Source: Ruminiclostridium josui JCM 17888 (GTDB lineage: Bacteria > Bacillota > Clostridia > Acetivibrionales > DSM-1351). Taken from it: DNA of 64,000 nucleotides. Location of the stretch: positions 1,888,501-1,952,500 of the forward strand of contig NZ_JAGE01000001.1 in the NCBI RefSeq assembly GCF_000526495.1. Reading direction: 5' to 3'. The notes below the pieces were generated by a model, which saw only the letters and a list, made by a program, of their open reading frames with translations, was not told the DNA's origin and did not search any database. This document shows, in pieces, positions 1 through 8,887 of the stretch. The position numbers and the translations under genes were made by a program. Each line of letters begins with the position of its first letter. Positions within the stretch are counted from its first letter, which is position 1.

Positions 1-1
1 T

Positions 2-1228
2 TCTGCCGGAAGCGGAAAAACTACTACTGTAGAATGTATGATATATGTGCTGCAAAGAGTTTTTGAAAACCGTGAGGAAATGAGTTTTATGTTGGCGGCG
101 CCTACGGGAAAGGCAGCTAAAAGGCTTACAGAAATAACAGGTTTTGAAGCAATGACCATACACCGACTTCTTCAATTTTCATATGAGAATAAAGGCTTTT
201 TTTATAGACAGGGCAATGAACTTCCTTATGATTTAATAGTAATTGACGAAAGCAGCATGCTTAGCATAGATTTGGCTCATGCATTGTTTACTGCAATTTC
301 ACCTGGGACAACCGTAGTCATGATTGGTGATACTCAACAGCTTCCTTCTGTAGGTGCGGGAAACGTTCTTGATGATATGATAAAAAGTGGAGTTATACCT
401 ACAGTAAAGTTGAATGTCATAAAGCGTCAGGCAGACGGCTCCGGTATTATTTCAAATGCCAACAGGATTATAAATGGCGAAATGCCTGAAATAATCAATC
501 AAAACAAGGACTTCTTTGTAATTGAAGAAGATGACAAATACAGAGTTATAAAGAAAACTCAGGAAGCATTAAATAGGCTTATGACAGCCTATAATTATTC
601 AATAGATGATATTCAAATTATTTGCCCCCAAAAATCTTCTGAAATCGGTACTTATGAATTAAATAAAGCTATACAGGAGATGGTTAATCCTCCGGCAGCA
701 AACAAACAGGAAATTAAAAGGGGAAATAGTGTTTTCAGAGAAGGAGACAAGGTTATTCATTTAAGCAATAATTACGAGACCCCTCATTATCAGAGAGACC
801 CTGAAACGGGAAGATATTTTGCTGAAGAAAATTGTGGAATTTTTAACGGTGATATTGGAAGAATTATTGAAATATCAAATATTAAGGAATTTGAATCTGA
901 AAATGAGGACTCAGAGACATCCGAAAAGAAAGTTGCAGTTCAGTATGATGACTTTATAATAATATATCATATTAGTGACCTTGAGGAGATAGATCTTGCA
1001 TATTGCCTGACAGTTCATAAAATGCAGGGTTCCCAGTGTGAAGCAGCAATTATACTCTGTCATATGAGAAACTATGTTATGTTGAACAGAAATCTTGGAT
1101 ATACAGCTGTTACGAGAGCTAAAAAGATGGCATGTATTATAGGCCAAAAAAAGGCAATAAAATTAATGGTTTCAAATGTTAAAATAAATGAAAGAAATTC
1201 AATGCTTTGCGACCTTTTAAAGTTATGA
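2..1228 (+). CDS. recD2: ATP-dependent RecD2-like DNA helicase, 3' part
   Basis: C-terminal part of a superfamily 1 DNA helicase; the gene enters from outside the window. Reading from base 2, the first codons already give the Walker A P-loop (GSGKTT), so at least the N-terminal accessory region is missing here. Further on are VIDESS (Walker B, about bases 239-256), a GDTQQLP motif, HKMQGSQ (motif V region, near 1018) and YTAVTRAKK (motif VI, near 1100), in the order usual for RecD/RecD2. RecD2 proteins act as 5'-3' helicases without RecBC. The ATG at 38 lies downstream of the P-loop and is not the start. The family call is firm; the symbol is by analogy. Confidence 0.9.
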   Translation, partial: SAGSGKTTTVECMIYVLQRVFENREEMSFMLAAPTGKAAKRLTEITGFEAMTIHRLLQFSYENKGFFYRQGNELPYDLIVIDESSMLSIDLAHALFTAISPGTTVVMIGDTQQLPSVGAGNVLDDMIKSGVIPTVKLNVIKRQADGSGIISNANRIINGEMPEIINQNKDFFVIEEDDKYRVIKKTQEALNRLMTAYNYSIDDIQIICPQKSSEIGTYELNKAIQEMVNPPAANKQEIKRGNSVFREGDKVIHLSNNYETPHYQRDPETGRYFAEENCGIFNGDIGRIIEISNIKEFESENEDSETSEKKVAVQYDDFIIIYHISDLEEIDLAYCLTVHKMQGSQCEAAIILCHMRNYVMLNRNLGYTAVTRAKKMACIIGQKKAIKLMVSNVKINERNSMLCDLLKL

Positions 1229-1333
1229 TGGTTTGTAGTGTATAATGAACTGGTTTGTTGCACAAAAATGAAAAATGATGTAATATTAAAATATACTGTA
1301 ATTCTCAATTAACGATAAGGGGAGGAAAGTAAT

Positions 1334-2002
1334 ATAGCATTTATTGAATACATTTTTCCTCCTAGGTGTGTACTTTGCAACAGCGTTTTGAAGGCAGGAG
1401 TGCCAATATATATTTGTGAGAAATGTGTCGGGGAGATAGATTATTATAAAAATTCAATCCTATCATTAAATCTTCCCGTTGAAATACAAAACTATTGTGA
1501 TGGCATACTCTGTGTGGGAAGATATTCAGATTCCTTGAAAGAGGCTTTGAGAAGGTTCAAGTTCAGCAATAAGCCGTCATATTATAGAGCGTTTGGAAAA
1601 CTATTGGCTTTAAAGATAGAAAGTACAGGTCAAAAGGCCAATTTTGACATGATTGTTCCCGTTCCATTATATAAGAGCAGACACAAGCAGAGAGGCTACA
1701 ATCAGGCAGAACTAATGGCAGAGCAGATTTCAAAAACATTAAAGGTGCCTTGTGAGAAAAATCTTTTAATCAAGACTTCTCCTACAAAGAGCCAAAGTGC
1801 TCTAAAAAGGACCGACCGTTTATTAAATCTCGAAGATGCATTTATGGTTGTTAGTGATGGAGTAGCAGCTAACAAAAACATATTATTAATTGATGATATC
1901 GTGACAACAGGAAGTACGCTTAATCAATGTTGTAAGGCATTAAAGCAGGCTGGTGCCAAAAGGATTATAGCGGGGGTTATTGCAACTACAAGAAATTATT
2001 GA
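1334..2002 (+). CDS. comFC: ComFC-type phosphoribosyltransferase-like protein (probable ATA start)
   Basis: ComF family protein: an N-terminal zinc ribbon followed by a phosphoribosyltransferase fold with the PRPP loop IDDIVTTGST near the C-terminus. In Bacillus comFC is a late competence gene directly before yvyF-flgM, the same order as here. The first usable ATG/GTG/TTG in this frame is TTG 1388, but the open frame starts at 1319. Codons upstream of 1388 encode FPPRCVLCN, which holds the first conserved CxxC; the second (CEKC) lies downstream of 1388. A strong GGGGAGG at 1319-1325 sits 8 bases before ATA at 1334. No ATG, GTG or TTG occurs between the ribosome binding site and 1388. I therefore place the start at ATA 1334; TTG 1388 would remove half of the zinc site. 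Confidence 0.8.
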   Translation: MAFIEYIFPPRCVLCNSVLKAGVPIYICEKCVGEIDYYKNSILSLNLPVEIQNYCDGILCVGRYSDSLKEALRRFKFSNKPSYYRAFGKLLALKIESTGQKANFDMIVPVPLYKSRHKQRGYNQAELMAEQISKTLKVPCEKNLLIKTSPTKSQSALKRTDRLLNLEDAFMVVSDGVAANKNILLIDDIVTTGSTLNQCCKALKQAGAKRIIAGVIATTRNY

Positions 2003-2052
2003 TACTGTTTTTTAACTTCAATTTGAGTATAATTGTTTGGGGAGGGATAGAC

Positions 2053-2466
2053 ATGCCAGATTTGAGAAACTGCAGAAGATGTGGCAGGATGTATAATTAT
2101 ATTGGCGGTGCTCCTATTTGTCAGGACTGTAAGAATGCCGATGAAGAAATTTTTAAAAAGGTAAAGGATTATTTGTATGATAATCCTGGTGCTACGCTGT
2201 CGCAGGTAGCTTTAGAAGTTGACGTGAGCGTGGAAAAGATAAAGTTGTTTTTGAAAGAGGGACGTCTGGAAATTACTGATGATTCAAACATAATTCTTGA
2301 GTGCGAAAGATGCGGTAAATCCATTAAGACAGGGAGATTTTGCAGAGAATGTCAAAACGAAGTCAGTATTGATTTGGCGAAAACAACCAAAAAGACTCAG
2401 CCAGATACATCAGAGCAATTAAGGGCAAATGGCATTGGAATGAGATACTTAAACAAAAAGATATAA
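2053..2466 (+). CDS. yvyF: Flagellar operon zinc-ribbon protein, YvyF/TIGR03826 type
   Basis: 137-residue protein with two zinc-ribbon-like cysteine clusters: CRRCG...CQDC at the N-terminus and CERCG...CREC in the second half. A helix-turn-helix-like segment lies between them (ATLSQVALEVDVSVEKIKLFLKEG is too long to be chance, and resembles a small DNA-binding fold). Proteins of this type sit between comFC and flgM in Bacillus and relatives; the exact function is not established. ATG 2053 was chosen because GGGGAGGG at 2039-2046 precedes it by about 6 bases; the longer reading frame overlaps comFC without a better start. A terminator follows, so this gene ends the comFC transcription unit. 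Confidence 0.8.
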   Translation: MPDLRNCRRCGRMYNYIGGAPICQDCKNADEEIFKKVKDYLYDNPGATLSQVALEVDVSVEKIKLFLKEGRLEITDDSNIILECERCGKSIKTGRFCRECQNEVSIDLAKTTKKTQPDTSEQLRANGIGMRYLNKKI

Positions 2467-2480
2467 AAAATGAACTCGCT

Positions 2481-2510
2481 GCGAGGGTATAATAATACTC
2501 TCGCTTTTTT
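2481..2510 (+). terminator. Rho-independent terminator after yvyF
   Basis: Stem GCGAGGGTA / TACTCTCGC (9 pairs with one G-T) with a short AT loop, followed by six T. It separates the comFC-yvyF unit from the sigma-D-driven flgM operon. Confidence 0.85.
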
Positions 2511-2537
2511 AATGCGCTGAATTATTTTAAACAATAC

Positions 2538-2564
2538 TAAATAAATTTGCTATTCTGTCGATAA
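2538..2564 (+). promoter_or_regulatory. Sigma-D (FliA) promoter of the flgM operon
   Basis: TAAA at 2538-2541, a 15-base spacer, then GTCGATAA at 2557-2564. The consensus for the flagellar sigma factor is TAAA-N15-GCCGATAW, so one base of the -10 differs. It lies 51 bases upstream of the flgM start. flgM transcription by the sigma factor that FlgM inhibits is the standard feedback arrangement. Confidence 0.8.
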
Positions 2565-2615
2565 TAACTATATAGGTTGTATTTTATTGTGCACTTTAGA
2601 AAGTAGGTGTTTTAG

Positions 2616-2903
2616 ATGAAGATTTCAGGTGACGTTTACAATGTTTCAAAGGTATACAACACTCAGAACCATGTAGGAGCGGTTAATCAGGTGAACTCTG
2701 TTAAACCTAAAAAGGATGTTATATCTATTTCAAATAACGCAAAGGATCATCAGGTTGTATTTAAGGCACTCAAGGATGTTCCTGACGTTAGGCAGAACAA
2801 AATAGATGAGTTTAAAGAAGTGTACCATTCCGGAACATACAATGTGAGCGGACAGGAAATTGTAGAGAAGCTTGGAAAAGCGATGATAGATGAAAAAGCA
2901 TAA
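2616..2903 (+). CDS. flgM: Anti-sigma-28 factor FlgM
   Basis: 95-residue protein of FlgM size and layout: a polar, flexible N-terminal half and a C-terminal helical part (VRQNKIDEFKEVYHSGTYNV) matching the sigma-28-binding region of FlgM. FlgM sequesters sigma-D in the cytoplasm until the hook-basal body is complete and is then exported. The gene follows a sigma-D promoter and precedes flgN and flgK, the usual order. Start at ATG 2616 with AAAGTAGG upstream. Confidence 0.88.
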   Translation: MKISGDVYNVSKVYNTQNHVGAVNQVNSVKPKKDVISISNNAKDHQVVFKALKDVPDVRQNKIDEFKEVYHSGTYNVSGQEIVEKLGKAMIDEKA

Positions 2904-2948
2904 AGAAAGTCTATCTAAAGGGAATGCTAAAGTTCGGAGGTACTGAAT

Positions 2949-3449
2949 ATGGATACAGGATTATTAAAAGAGTTAACGGATATTCTTAATAAGGAAAGCG
3001 ATATCTACGAAACATTCTTAAAACTATCAAACAACAAGACAGATTTAATTGTGAGCGGCAATGTTAGTGAACTTGAAAATATCGTTAAAATTGAGCAATC
3101 GCTGATAATTAAGATAGCAAAGTTAGAAGACAAAAGAGAAAAGATTGTTGAATCCTTGTCCACAGTCCTTGGTAAAAACCCGAAGGAAATAACAATATCG
3201 GAGCTAACTTTGTGTATAGGACAGGAGGAAGCTGCGGAGCTTAAAGAATGTCAGGAAAAATTACTGAATAGTATAAACAGTTTGAAAGCTAAAAATGAGC
3301 TTAATTCAAAACTGATAAAGAATTCTTTGGAGTATATTGATTTTTCCATAAATATGATGACAAGTGTGGGTACTGTTACCAATAGTTATGGTAGTTCAGG
3401 AAACGCAGACGAGGTAAAAAAGAGAAATTTGTTTGACGTGAAACTTTAA
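2949..3449 (+). CDS. flgN: FlgN-type flagellar export chaperone
   Basis: 166-residue, mostly alpha-helical protein. Helical, heptad-like stretches occupy residues 1-35 and 45-135. FlgN is the cytoplasmic chaperone that binds the hook-filament junction proteins FlgK and FlgL before export; the gene lies directly before two flgK genes. ATG 2949 follows CGGAGGTACTGAAT with good spacing. Sequence conservation in this family is weak, so the call rests on length, helical character and position. Confidence 0.8.
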   Translation: MDTGLLKELTDILNKESDIYETFLKLSNNKTDLIVSGNVSELENIVKIEQSLIIKIAKLEDKREKIVESLSTVLGKNPKEITISELTLCIGQEEAAELKECQEKLLNSINSLKAKNELNSKLIKNSLEYIDFSINMMTSVGTVTNSYGSSGNADEVKKRNLFDVKL

Positions 3450-3482
3450 TCAGACAGAACAATGTTTTAGGGGGACAGCAAA

Positions 3483-5600
3483 ATGGCTGTAGGATTTTCC
3501 AGTTATGAAATAGCACGATCCGGCTTAAGGGTTAGTGAGAGAGGATTGTTTGTTACAGGACATAACCTTTCAAATGTTAACACATTAGGGTTTACCAGGC
3601 AACAAGCAATTATTGAGACAAATCCATATATTACTGAATATGGCAATAACGGCAGATTACTTCAATATGGGTTGGGTGCCGATATCCAGGAAACAAGGCA
3701 GATTAGGCATACCTTTCTGGATATAGTATACAGACAGGAAAATACTATTCAGGGTTACTGGGATACCAGAAGTAAGGCGTTTCAGGACGTAGAAGCCATT
3801 CTGAATGACCCTATGGGGGATGGCCTTCAGGGGGTAATGAATAAATTCTGGGACTCTTGGCAGGAACTGAGCAAAGAGCCTGAGAGCCTCACTGCAAGGG
3901 CAATGGTAAGACAGAGAGGGCAGGAACTAGTATATTATTACAATCACATAGGAAGTCAGTTGGACAAACTGCAAAACGACCTAAATATGGAAATTCAGGT
4001 TCGTGTTAATGAGATTAATAGTATAACAAGTCAGATAGCAATGCTTAACACGCAAATATCTGCACAGGAAATAAACGGAGACAAGGCCAACGACTATAGA
4101 GATCAAAGGAATCTTTTATTGGATCGTCTCTCAATCCTGTGTGATGCAGAAGTAAATGAGATGCAGGATGGTCAGGTGGATGTAACTCTAGGAGGTTACT
4201 ATCTAGTTAACGATGGACAATCAAGGAATCTTTATGTTCAGGCAAATGCAGAAGATGGCGAGTTTTTTTATCCAAAGCTTGAAGGGACTAATATTAAAGT
4301 AAATGTAAAGAGCGGGATTTTAAAGGGGTTACTGGAAGCCAGGGGAGAGGTTCCTGGAATTAAGGGAAGCACAGAAAATGGAACTCCCAATTATAAAGTA
4401 GATTTGACTTTTGCAATAGATATTTCTGATGGAAACGATTTTGATAATTTAAGAGATTCATTATCAACATATATAAATGAGCTAAAAAAGTCCGGTTTGG
4501 ACTATAATATAAGATTTATAACCATGGGAGCTACATCCGATGTTTATGGAAAGATTTATGATAAGAACAATATCGATGATATGTTAGCTGATTTGACGGC
4601 AAGCAATTTATTAGAGGCGGATACAACAATAAGTGACGGTAGCTTTAAAGGGCTAATAGATGAACTGACTGCCTTAAATAATGCGCCGACGGGATTCAGA
4701 GAAGATGCAAAGAAGTATACTTATGTATTTACAAATAAAAGTATTGATGGCGATTCTGGGACCGCACTAGGTGATGCTACAGCCTATATAAATAGTTTAA
4801 AAAGCATGGGAATGAAAGTAAGTGTAGTAACAGATACTGCTTATGCAGATAATGGTTTGCCTGATGGGTTAGGTAACCCGGAAGCCGGATGGTCAGTTAT
4901 TACAGCAGGAACTGGCGGAAATCTGATGGACATAAATAATGATTTGGCAGGCTATGAGAGTATGCTAAAAGACTGGAGTGATAATTTAGTTCAGACAGTA
5001 AAAGATGCACTCGGAAATATACCTCCATCATTAAATATAGTATCTGATGTAAAAATTAAGTTGAATGCGATGTTAAATAGAATGGTTAATGAAATAAATG
5101 CTCTTCAGATGTCGGGTATGACTTTGGATGGCAAACCAGGGGTAGCATTCTTTGACGTTATAGACAGTAACTATCCAATGGAGATGGGGAATCTTAAGTT
5201 AAGTGATGCCTTGCTGAGTGATAACGGACTAAATAATATAACGGCGGCAAAGACAACTGCAAAAGGTGATAATACAGTAGCCAGACAGATTGCTAATCTA
5301 AGAGATGTAGACATACTGGTTAATAGTACGGGAAGAGTTAGTATTGATGAATATTATAGAAACCTTATTCTTGAAATTGGAAATGGTGGCATGGAGGCTG
5401 ACAGAATTGCCGCCAATCAGGCAACCGTGGTAAAGGCCGTTGATGCTCAGCGAAATGCAATTTCGCAAGTATCAATGGATGAAGAAATGTCAAATATGAT
5501 GAAGTTTAAGTTTGCATATGATGCTTCTTCTAGAGTGCTTAATATAATTGACTCAATGATGGAAACCATTATTACATCAATGGGTAGGGTAGGAAGATAA
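3483..5600 (+). CDS. flgK: Hook-associated protein FlgK with a von Willebrand A-like insertion
   Basis: 705 residues. The N-terminus (residues 1-60, with NLSNVNTLGFTRQ) and C-terminus (about 640-705, with VSMDEEMSNMMKFKFAYDASSRVL) are typical FlgK rod-like ends that build the hook-filament junction. The central region carries about 210 extra residues (roughly 305-515, bases 4395-5030). It starts KVDLTFAIDISDG, resembling the first strand and metal site (DxSxS) of a vWA domain, here DISDG, and later has a KKYTYVFTN strand and a KVSVVTD strand. The following flgK paralogue is 544 residues and lacks this block. It is the first of two tandem flgK genes. The insert probably projects from the junction; its ligand is unknown. 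Confidence 0.85.
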   Translation: MAVGFSSYEIARSGLRVSERGLFVTGHNLSNVNTLGFTRQQAIIETNPYITEYGNNGRLLQYGLGADIQETRQIRHTFLDIVYRQENTIQGYWDTRSKAFQDVEAILNDPMGDGLQGVMNKFWDSWQELSKEPESLTARAMVRQRGQELVYYYNHIGSQLDKLQNDLNMEIQVRVNEINSITSQIAMLNTQISAQEINGDKANDYRDQRNLLLDRLSILCDAEVNEMQDGQVDVTLGGYYLVNDGQSRNLYVQANAEDGEFFYPKLEGTNIKVNVKSGILKGLLEARGEVPGIKGSTENGTPNYKVDLTFAIDISDGNDFDNLRDSLSTYINELKKSGLDYNIRFITMGATSDVYGKIYDKNNIDDMLADLTASNLLEADTTISDGSFKGLIDELTALNNAPTGFREDAKKYTYVFTNKSIDGDSGTALGDATAYINSLKSMGMKVSVVTDTAYADNGLPDGLGNPEAGWSVITAGTGGNLMDINNDLAGYESMLKDWSDNLVQTVKDALGNIPPSLNIVSDVKIKLNAMLNRMVNEINALQMSGMTLDGKPGVAFFDVIDSNYPMEMGNLKLSDALLSDNGLNNITAAKTTAKGDNTVARQIANLRDVDILVNSTGRVSIDEYYRNLILEIGNGGMEADRIAANQATVVKAVDAQRNAISQVSMDEEMSNMMKFKFAYDASSRVLNIIDSMMETIITSMGRVGR

Positions 5601-5631
5601 GTATATTATACGAAGAAATGGGTGAAATGGA

Positions 5632-7266
5632 ATGCAGCAAAGCTTTTTTGGTTTAAATATTGCATTAAGCGGGCTTTATACCGCACAACGAAATCTGGAT
5701 GTTGTAGGTCATAATCTTTCAAATGCAACGACACCCGGGTACTCCAGACAGCAGTCTATACAAAGTGCATCCAACCCTTTGGCGGTTATGGATGGAACAG
5801 GTATGGTGGGTACGGGCTCACAGGCAACCGGTGTACAGAGAATCCGTGATACTTATCTGGATTTCAAGTATTGGAGTGAGAATGTAGCTAACGGGGAGTG
5901 GAGCAAGAAGGCCGAGCTCATGAATGAAATTCAAATTACCTTTAATGAACCATCTCAGAGTGGGTTTGTTAAGATAATGGATGGATTTTTTGATTCATTG
6001 CAGGAACTTTCAAAGGATCCTTCAAGTGGAGCTGCACGTGCGTTGGTTGTTCAAAAAGCTACCACATTGGCAAAATACTTCAACAGTACAGCTACTCATT
6101 TTGAACAGTTCCAAAATGATATAAATGACCAGGTTAAGATTGATGTTGATCAGATTAATATTATTGCTTCCCAAATTCAGCTTCTAAACAAACAGATTTA
6201 TAACTATGAGCTGACAGGGGATACTGCTAATGACTTAAGGGATTCAAGAACCCTGTTGGTTGACCAGCTTTCAAAGCTTGCAAATATACAGGCTAAAGAA
6301 GTTACTTACGGCAAACTTCCCAATGGAGATGACGATATACATTTCCAGATTACATTAGGGGGTAAAACACTGGTAGATCATTTCAGTGTAACTAAACTTA
6401 CTGTAGTTCAGAGAAGTACAAAACTTAATGAGGAAGATATAGAGAACCTATATGATATAAAATGGGAAGACGGTAACAGTGTAAACATTACGGGGGGCGA
6501 ACTTCGTGGGTTGTTGGATGTAAGAGACGGTAAGGATGGAATAGATGGAACGCCTATATACAAAGGAGTTCCTTACTATCAAAGAAAGTTAAATGAATTT
6601 GTACGTACATTTGCTATAGCATTTAATGAAGGGTATACAAAAATAGATTCTGGCTATGCCCATACTGTGGCAGGACATGTAGACGGGTATGGGTACGATG
6701 GGGATTTAACAGATGCTAATTCTGCACCTACAGGTATAAGATTTTTCACAATGTTAGGAGTGGGGGATACACCTATAAGCAGTGCGGACTTAATAGCGGG
6801 TGTTACTGCAAATATAACAGATCCTGATTATATAGATCAAGTTGCTGAACAGTATAATAAGATAACTGCAAAAAACTTTAGTGTCAGCAGTGACATAATA
6901 AACGATGCAAATAATATTGCCACATCTGATGCAGACGGACAAAATGGGAATACCAATATACTTAAAAAATTAATGGGTATCAGATCAAACCAGAGTCTTT
7001 TCAAGGAAGGTGCTCCGGAAGATTTTATGAAGTCCTTGGTAGCTGGCATGGGAATAGATGCACAACAAGCTGAGACCTTTGCCAAAACACAGGAAGCATT
7101 AGTAAAGCAGGTTGACAACAGAAGAATGTCAGTATCCGGTGTTAATTTAAATGAAGAAATGACAAATATGGTTAGATTTCAGCAATCATATAATGCAGCA
7201 GCTAGAATGATTGTAACTATGGGTGAAATTTACGATACACTTATTAATAAGTTAGGAGTGGGCTAA
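5632..7266 (+). CDS. flgK: Second hook-associated protein FlgK
   Basis: 544 residues, near the usual FlgK length. N-terminus MQQSFFGLNIALSGLY with NLSNATTPGYSRQQ; C-terminus VNLNEEMTNMVRFQQSYNAAARM, the conserved D0/D1 regions. It is separated from the longer flgK by 31 bases and from flgL by 2 bases, so all three are cotranscribed. Both flgK copies retain intact ends, which suggests both can be exported and assembled. Whether they form mixed junctions or alternate is unknown. Confidence 0.88.
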   Translation: MQQSFFGLNIALSGLYTAQRNLDVVGHNLSNATTPGYSRQQSIQSASNPLAVMDGTGMVGTGSQATGVQRIRDTYLDFKYWSENVANGEWSKKAELMNEIQITFNEPSQSGFVKIMDGFFDSLQELSKDPSSGAARALVVQKATTLAKYFNSTATHFEQFQNDINDQVKIDVDQINIIASQIQLLNKQIYNYELTGDTANDLRDSRTLLVDQLSKLANIQAKEVTYGKLPNGDDDIHFQITLGGKTLVDHFSVTKLTVVQRSTKLNEEDIENLYDIKWEDGNSVNITGGELRGLLDVRDGKDGIDGTPIYKGVPYYQRKLNEFVRTFAIAFNEGYTKIDSGYAHTVAGHVDGYGYDGDLTDANSAPTGIRFFTMLGVGDTPISSADLIAGVTANITDPDYIDQVAEQYNKITAKNFSVSSDIINDANNIATSDADGQNGNTNILKKLMGIRSNQSLFKEGAPEDFMKSLVAGMGIDAQQAETFAKTQEALVKQVDNRRMSVSGVNLNEEMTNMVRFQQSYNAAARMIVTMGEIYDTLINKLGVG

Positions 7267-7268
7267 AA

Positions 7269-8198
7269 ATGAGAATAACAAATAATATGCTGGTTTCAAA
7301 TATGTTAACGGCCTTGGGAAATAACGAAAGCCGTATGATGAAGTATCAAAATCAATTAAATACCGGAAAGAAGATTCAGCTCCCTTCAGATGATCCTATT
7401 GTTGCTGCCAGAGCGTTAAAATTGAGAACAGATGTTTCGAAGATAGAGCAATATCAGAAAAATCTGGGGGATGCTAAATCATGGGTTGATGCTACGGATA
7501 CTGCTTTGGCACAAATCGGAGATATACTAAAACGAGCTAAGGAACTTGCTACTCAAGCAGCAAATGGTACTAATTCCCCAACAGAAACCGGGAATATAGG
7601 CGAAGAAATGAAGCAGTTAAAAATTCAGCTTGTGCATATTGCTAATACAACTTACAGCGGAAGATATATGTTTTCCGGATTTAAAACAGATCAAAAATTA
7701 ATAAATGATGATGAAAGTAGTCCTGATTTCGGGAAATTTGAAATTGATGTTAATACCATAACAGAAAAAATTCAGTTTGAAATTGGTGAAGGTGATAATA
7801 TAAATATAAATGTTTGCGGAGGAGATATTTTTAATCTTGGTGGTAATGCAGCTGATGGGGTTGAACCTGCAATGATGGCACTTTTCACCAATATTATTAC
7901 CGAAATGGAAGCAGGAGATAATGATGGAGTAAGAAGCCTACTTAACCAGTTTGACGTACAGATTGATAACCTGTTAAGAGTCAGGGCAGATGTTGGTGCA
8001 AGACAGAATAGAATTGATTTATCAGAAGATAGAATGAGTAATGATTTAGTTAATATGACAGATTTGATGAGCAAGAATGAGGATGCAGACCCTGCAGAGA
8101 CGATTATGAATCTAAAAATGGAGGAAAATGTGTATCAGTCCTCATTGGCTGGAGGAGCAAGAATTATACAACAGACACTGGTGGATTTCCTAAGATAA
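7269..8198 (+). CDS. flgL: Hook-filament junction protein FlgL
   Basis: 309 residues with flagellin-like ends: MRITNNMLVSNMLTALGNNESRM at the N-terminus (cut short here) and a C-terminal helix ending SLAGGARIIQQTLVDFLR. FlgL (HAP3) joins FlgK to the filament. It sits immediately after flgK, with the ribosome binding site inside the end of flgK. Length and both terminal helices fit the family. Confidence 0.9.
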   Translation: MRITNNMLVSNMLTALGNNESRMMKYQNQLNTGKKIQLPSDDPIVAARALKLRTDVSKIEQYQKNLGDAKSWVDATDTALAQIGDILKRAKELATQAANGTNSPTETGNIGEEMKQLKIQLVHIANTTYSGRYMFSGFKTDQKLINDDESSPDFGKFEIDVNTITEKIQFEIGEGDNININVCGGDIFNLGGNAADGVEPAMMALFTNIITEMEAGDNDGVRSLLNQFDVQIDNLLRVRADVGARQNRIDLSEDRMSNDLVNMTDLMSKNEDADPAETIMNLKMEENVYQSSLAGGARIIQQTLVDFLR

Positions 8199-8232
8199 TT
8201 AAAATCAGTGTGGATACAAGGATGTGAGATGT

Positions 8233-8814
8233 ATGGGGCTTTCTATTCAAACGACACCCGCAAAAATCTCTATTGAGACAGTTAATTGCAAAATAGAACG
8301 TAAAAGTGAGATGGCAAGGCTAGAGCTAAAGCAAAAGCCGCCGGTAGTTAATATTAAAACTGAACTACCCAGAGTTTTGATTGACCAATATGAATGTTTT
8401 GCAGAAGAAGGATTGAAAAACAATTACGATTTGCTAAAAGAGCAGTCAGGTTATGCATATCGACATGTTATGGAGTATATTGCCAGAGTGGCACAGGATG
8501 GAGATGCTATGGCTAAAATCGGAAGAAAGGCAAACATAATGATTGATATTGCCCAAAGAAATTCCGTTACAACCCATGAATTTGGTATGGTTACAATGCC
8601 TATGGCAAGACCCAAAATTGACTACGTTGGTGGTACTGTTGAATTTGACCCGGAACCAATAAATGATATTGGGATGAGAAATGGGGTAATAGGAACATAT
8701 ATTCCGCCCCATACAGAATTTAATTACACTCCTGGAAAAGTTTATACAAAAATGGAATCATACGGCTCCATAGAAATTAAATATACAGGCAATAATGTAG
8801 ATAATTATATTTAG
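8233..8814 (+). CDS. yviE: DUF6470 (YviE-type) flagellar operon protein
   Basis: 193 residues beginning MGLSIQTTPAKISIET, the motif that marks the YviE/DUF6470 family, then a helical middle (about 60-110) and a beta-rich end. The gene lies between flgL and fliW as in Bacillus. Function is not known. ATG 8233 has AAGGA about 10 bases upstream; a GTG at 8224 is too close to that site. The reading frame ends at a small hairpin (8813-8830). Confidence 0.75.
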   Translation: MGLSIQTTPAKISIETVNCKIERKSEMARLELKQKPPVVNIKTELPRVLIDQYECFAEEGLKNNYDLLKEQSGYAYRHVMEYIARVAQDGDAMAKIGRKANIMIDIAQRNSVTTHEFGMVTMPMARPKIDYVGGTVEFDPEPINDIGMRNGVIGTYIPPHTEFNYTPGKVYTKMESYGSIEIKYTGNNVDNYI

Positions 8815-8830
8815 GCATTATTGCCTTTTT
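8813..8830 (+). terminator. Small stem-loop with T-tract between yviE and fliW
   Basis: AGGCA-TTAT-TGCCT followed by TTTTT, overlapping the yviE stop codon. The stem is only five pairs, so it may terminate only part of the transcripts. A TATAAT at 8849-8854 downstream could give fliW-csrA their own vegetative promoter, but I see no convincing -35. Confidence 0.45.
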
Positions 8831-8887
8831 ACTTATCCACAAAAGCGGTATAATAAGCTAAATAGAAAATATTTTGGAGGAGTAAAT

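Noticed and set aside
1388-2002. comFC starting at TTG 1388
   Set aside because: It would cut off the first CxxC of the zinc ribbon, which is encoded upstream behind a strong ribosome binding site.
3483-7266. Two flgK frames as one gene broken by mutation
   Set aside because: Each has its own start, ribosome binding site and both conserved ends; they are paralogues.
8849-8854. Separate vegetative promoter for fliW-csrA
   Set aside because: TATAAT is present but no -35 at proper spacing; kept only as a remark.
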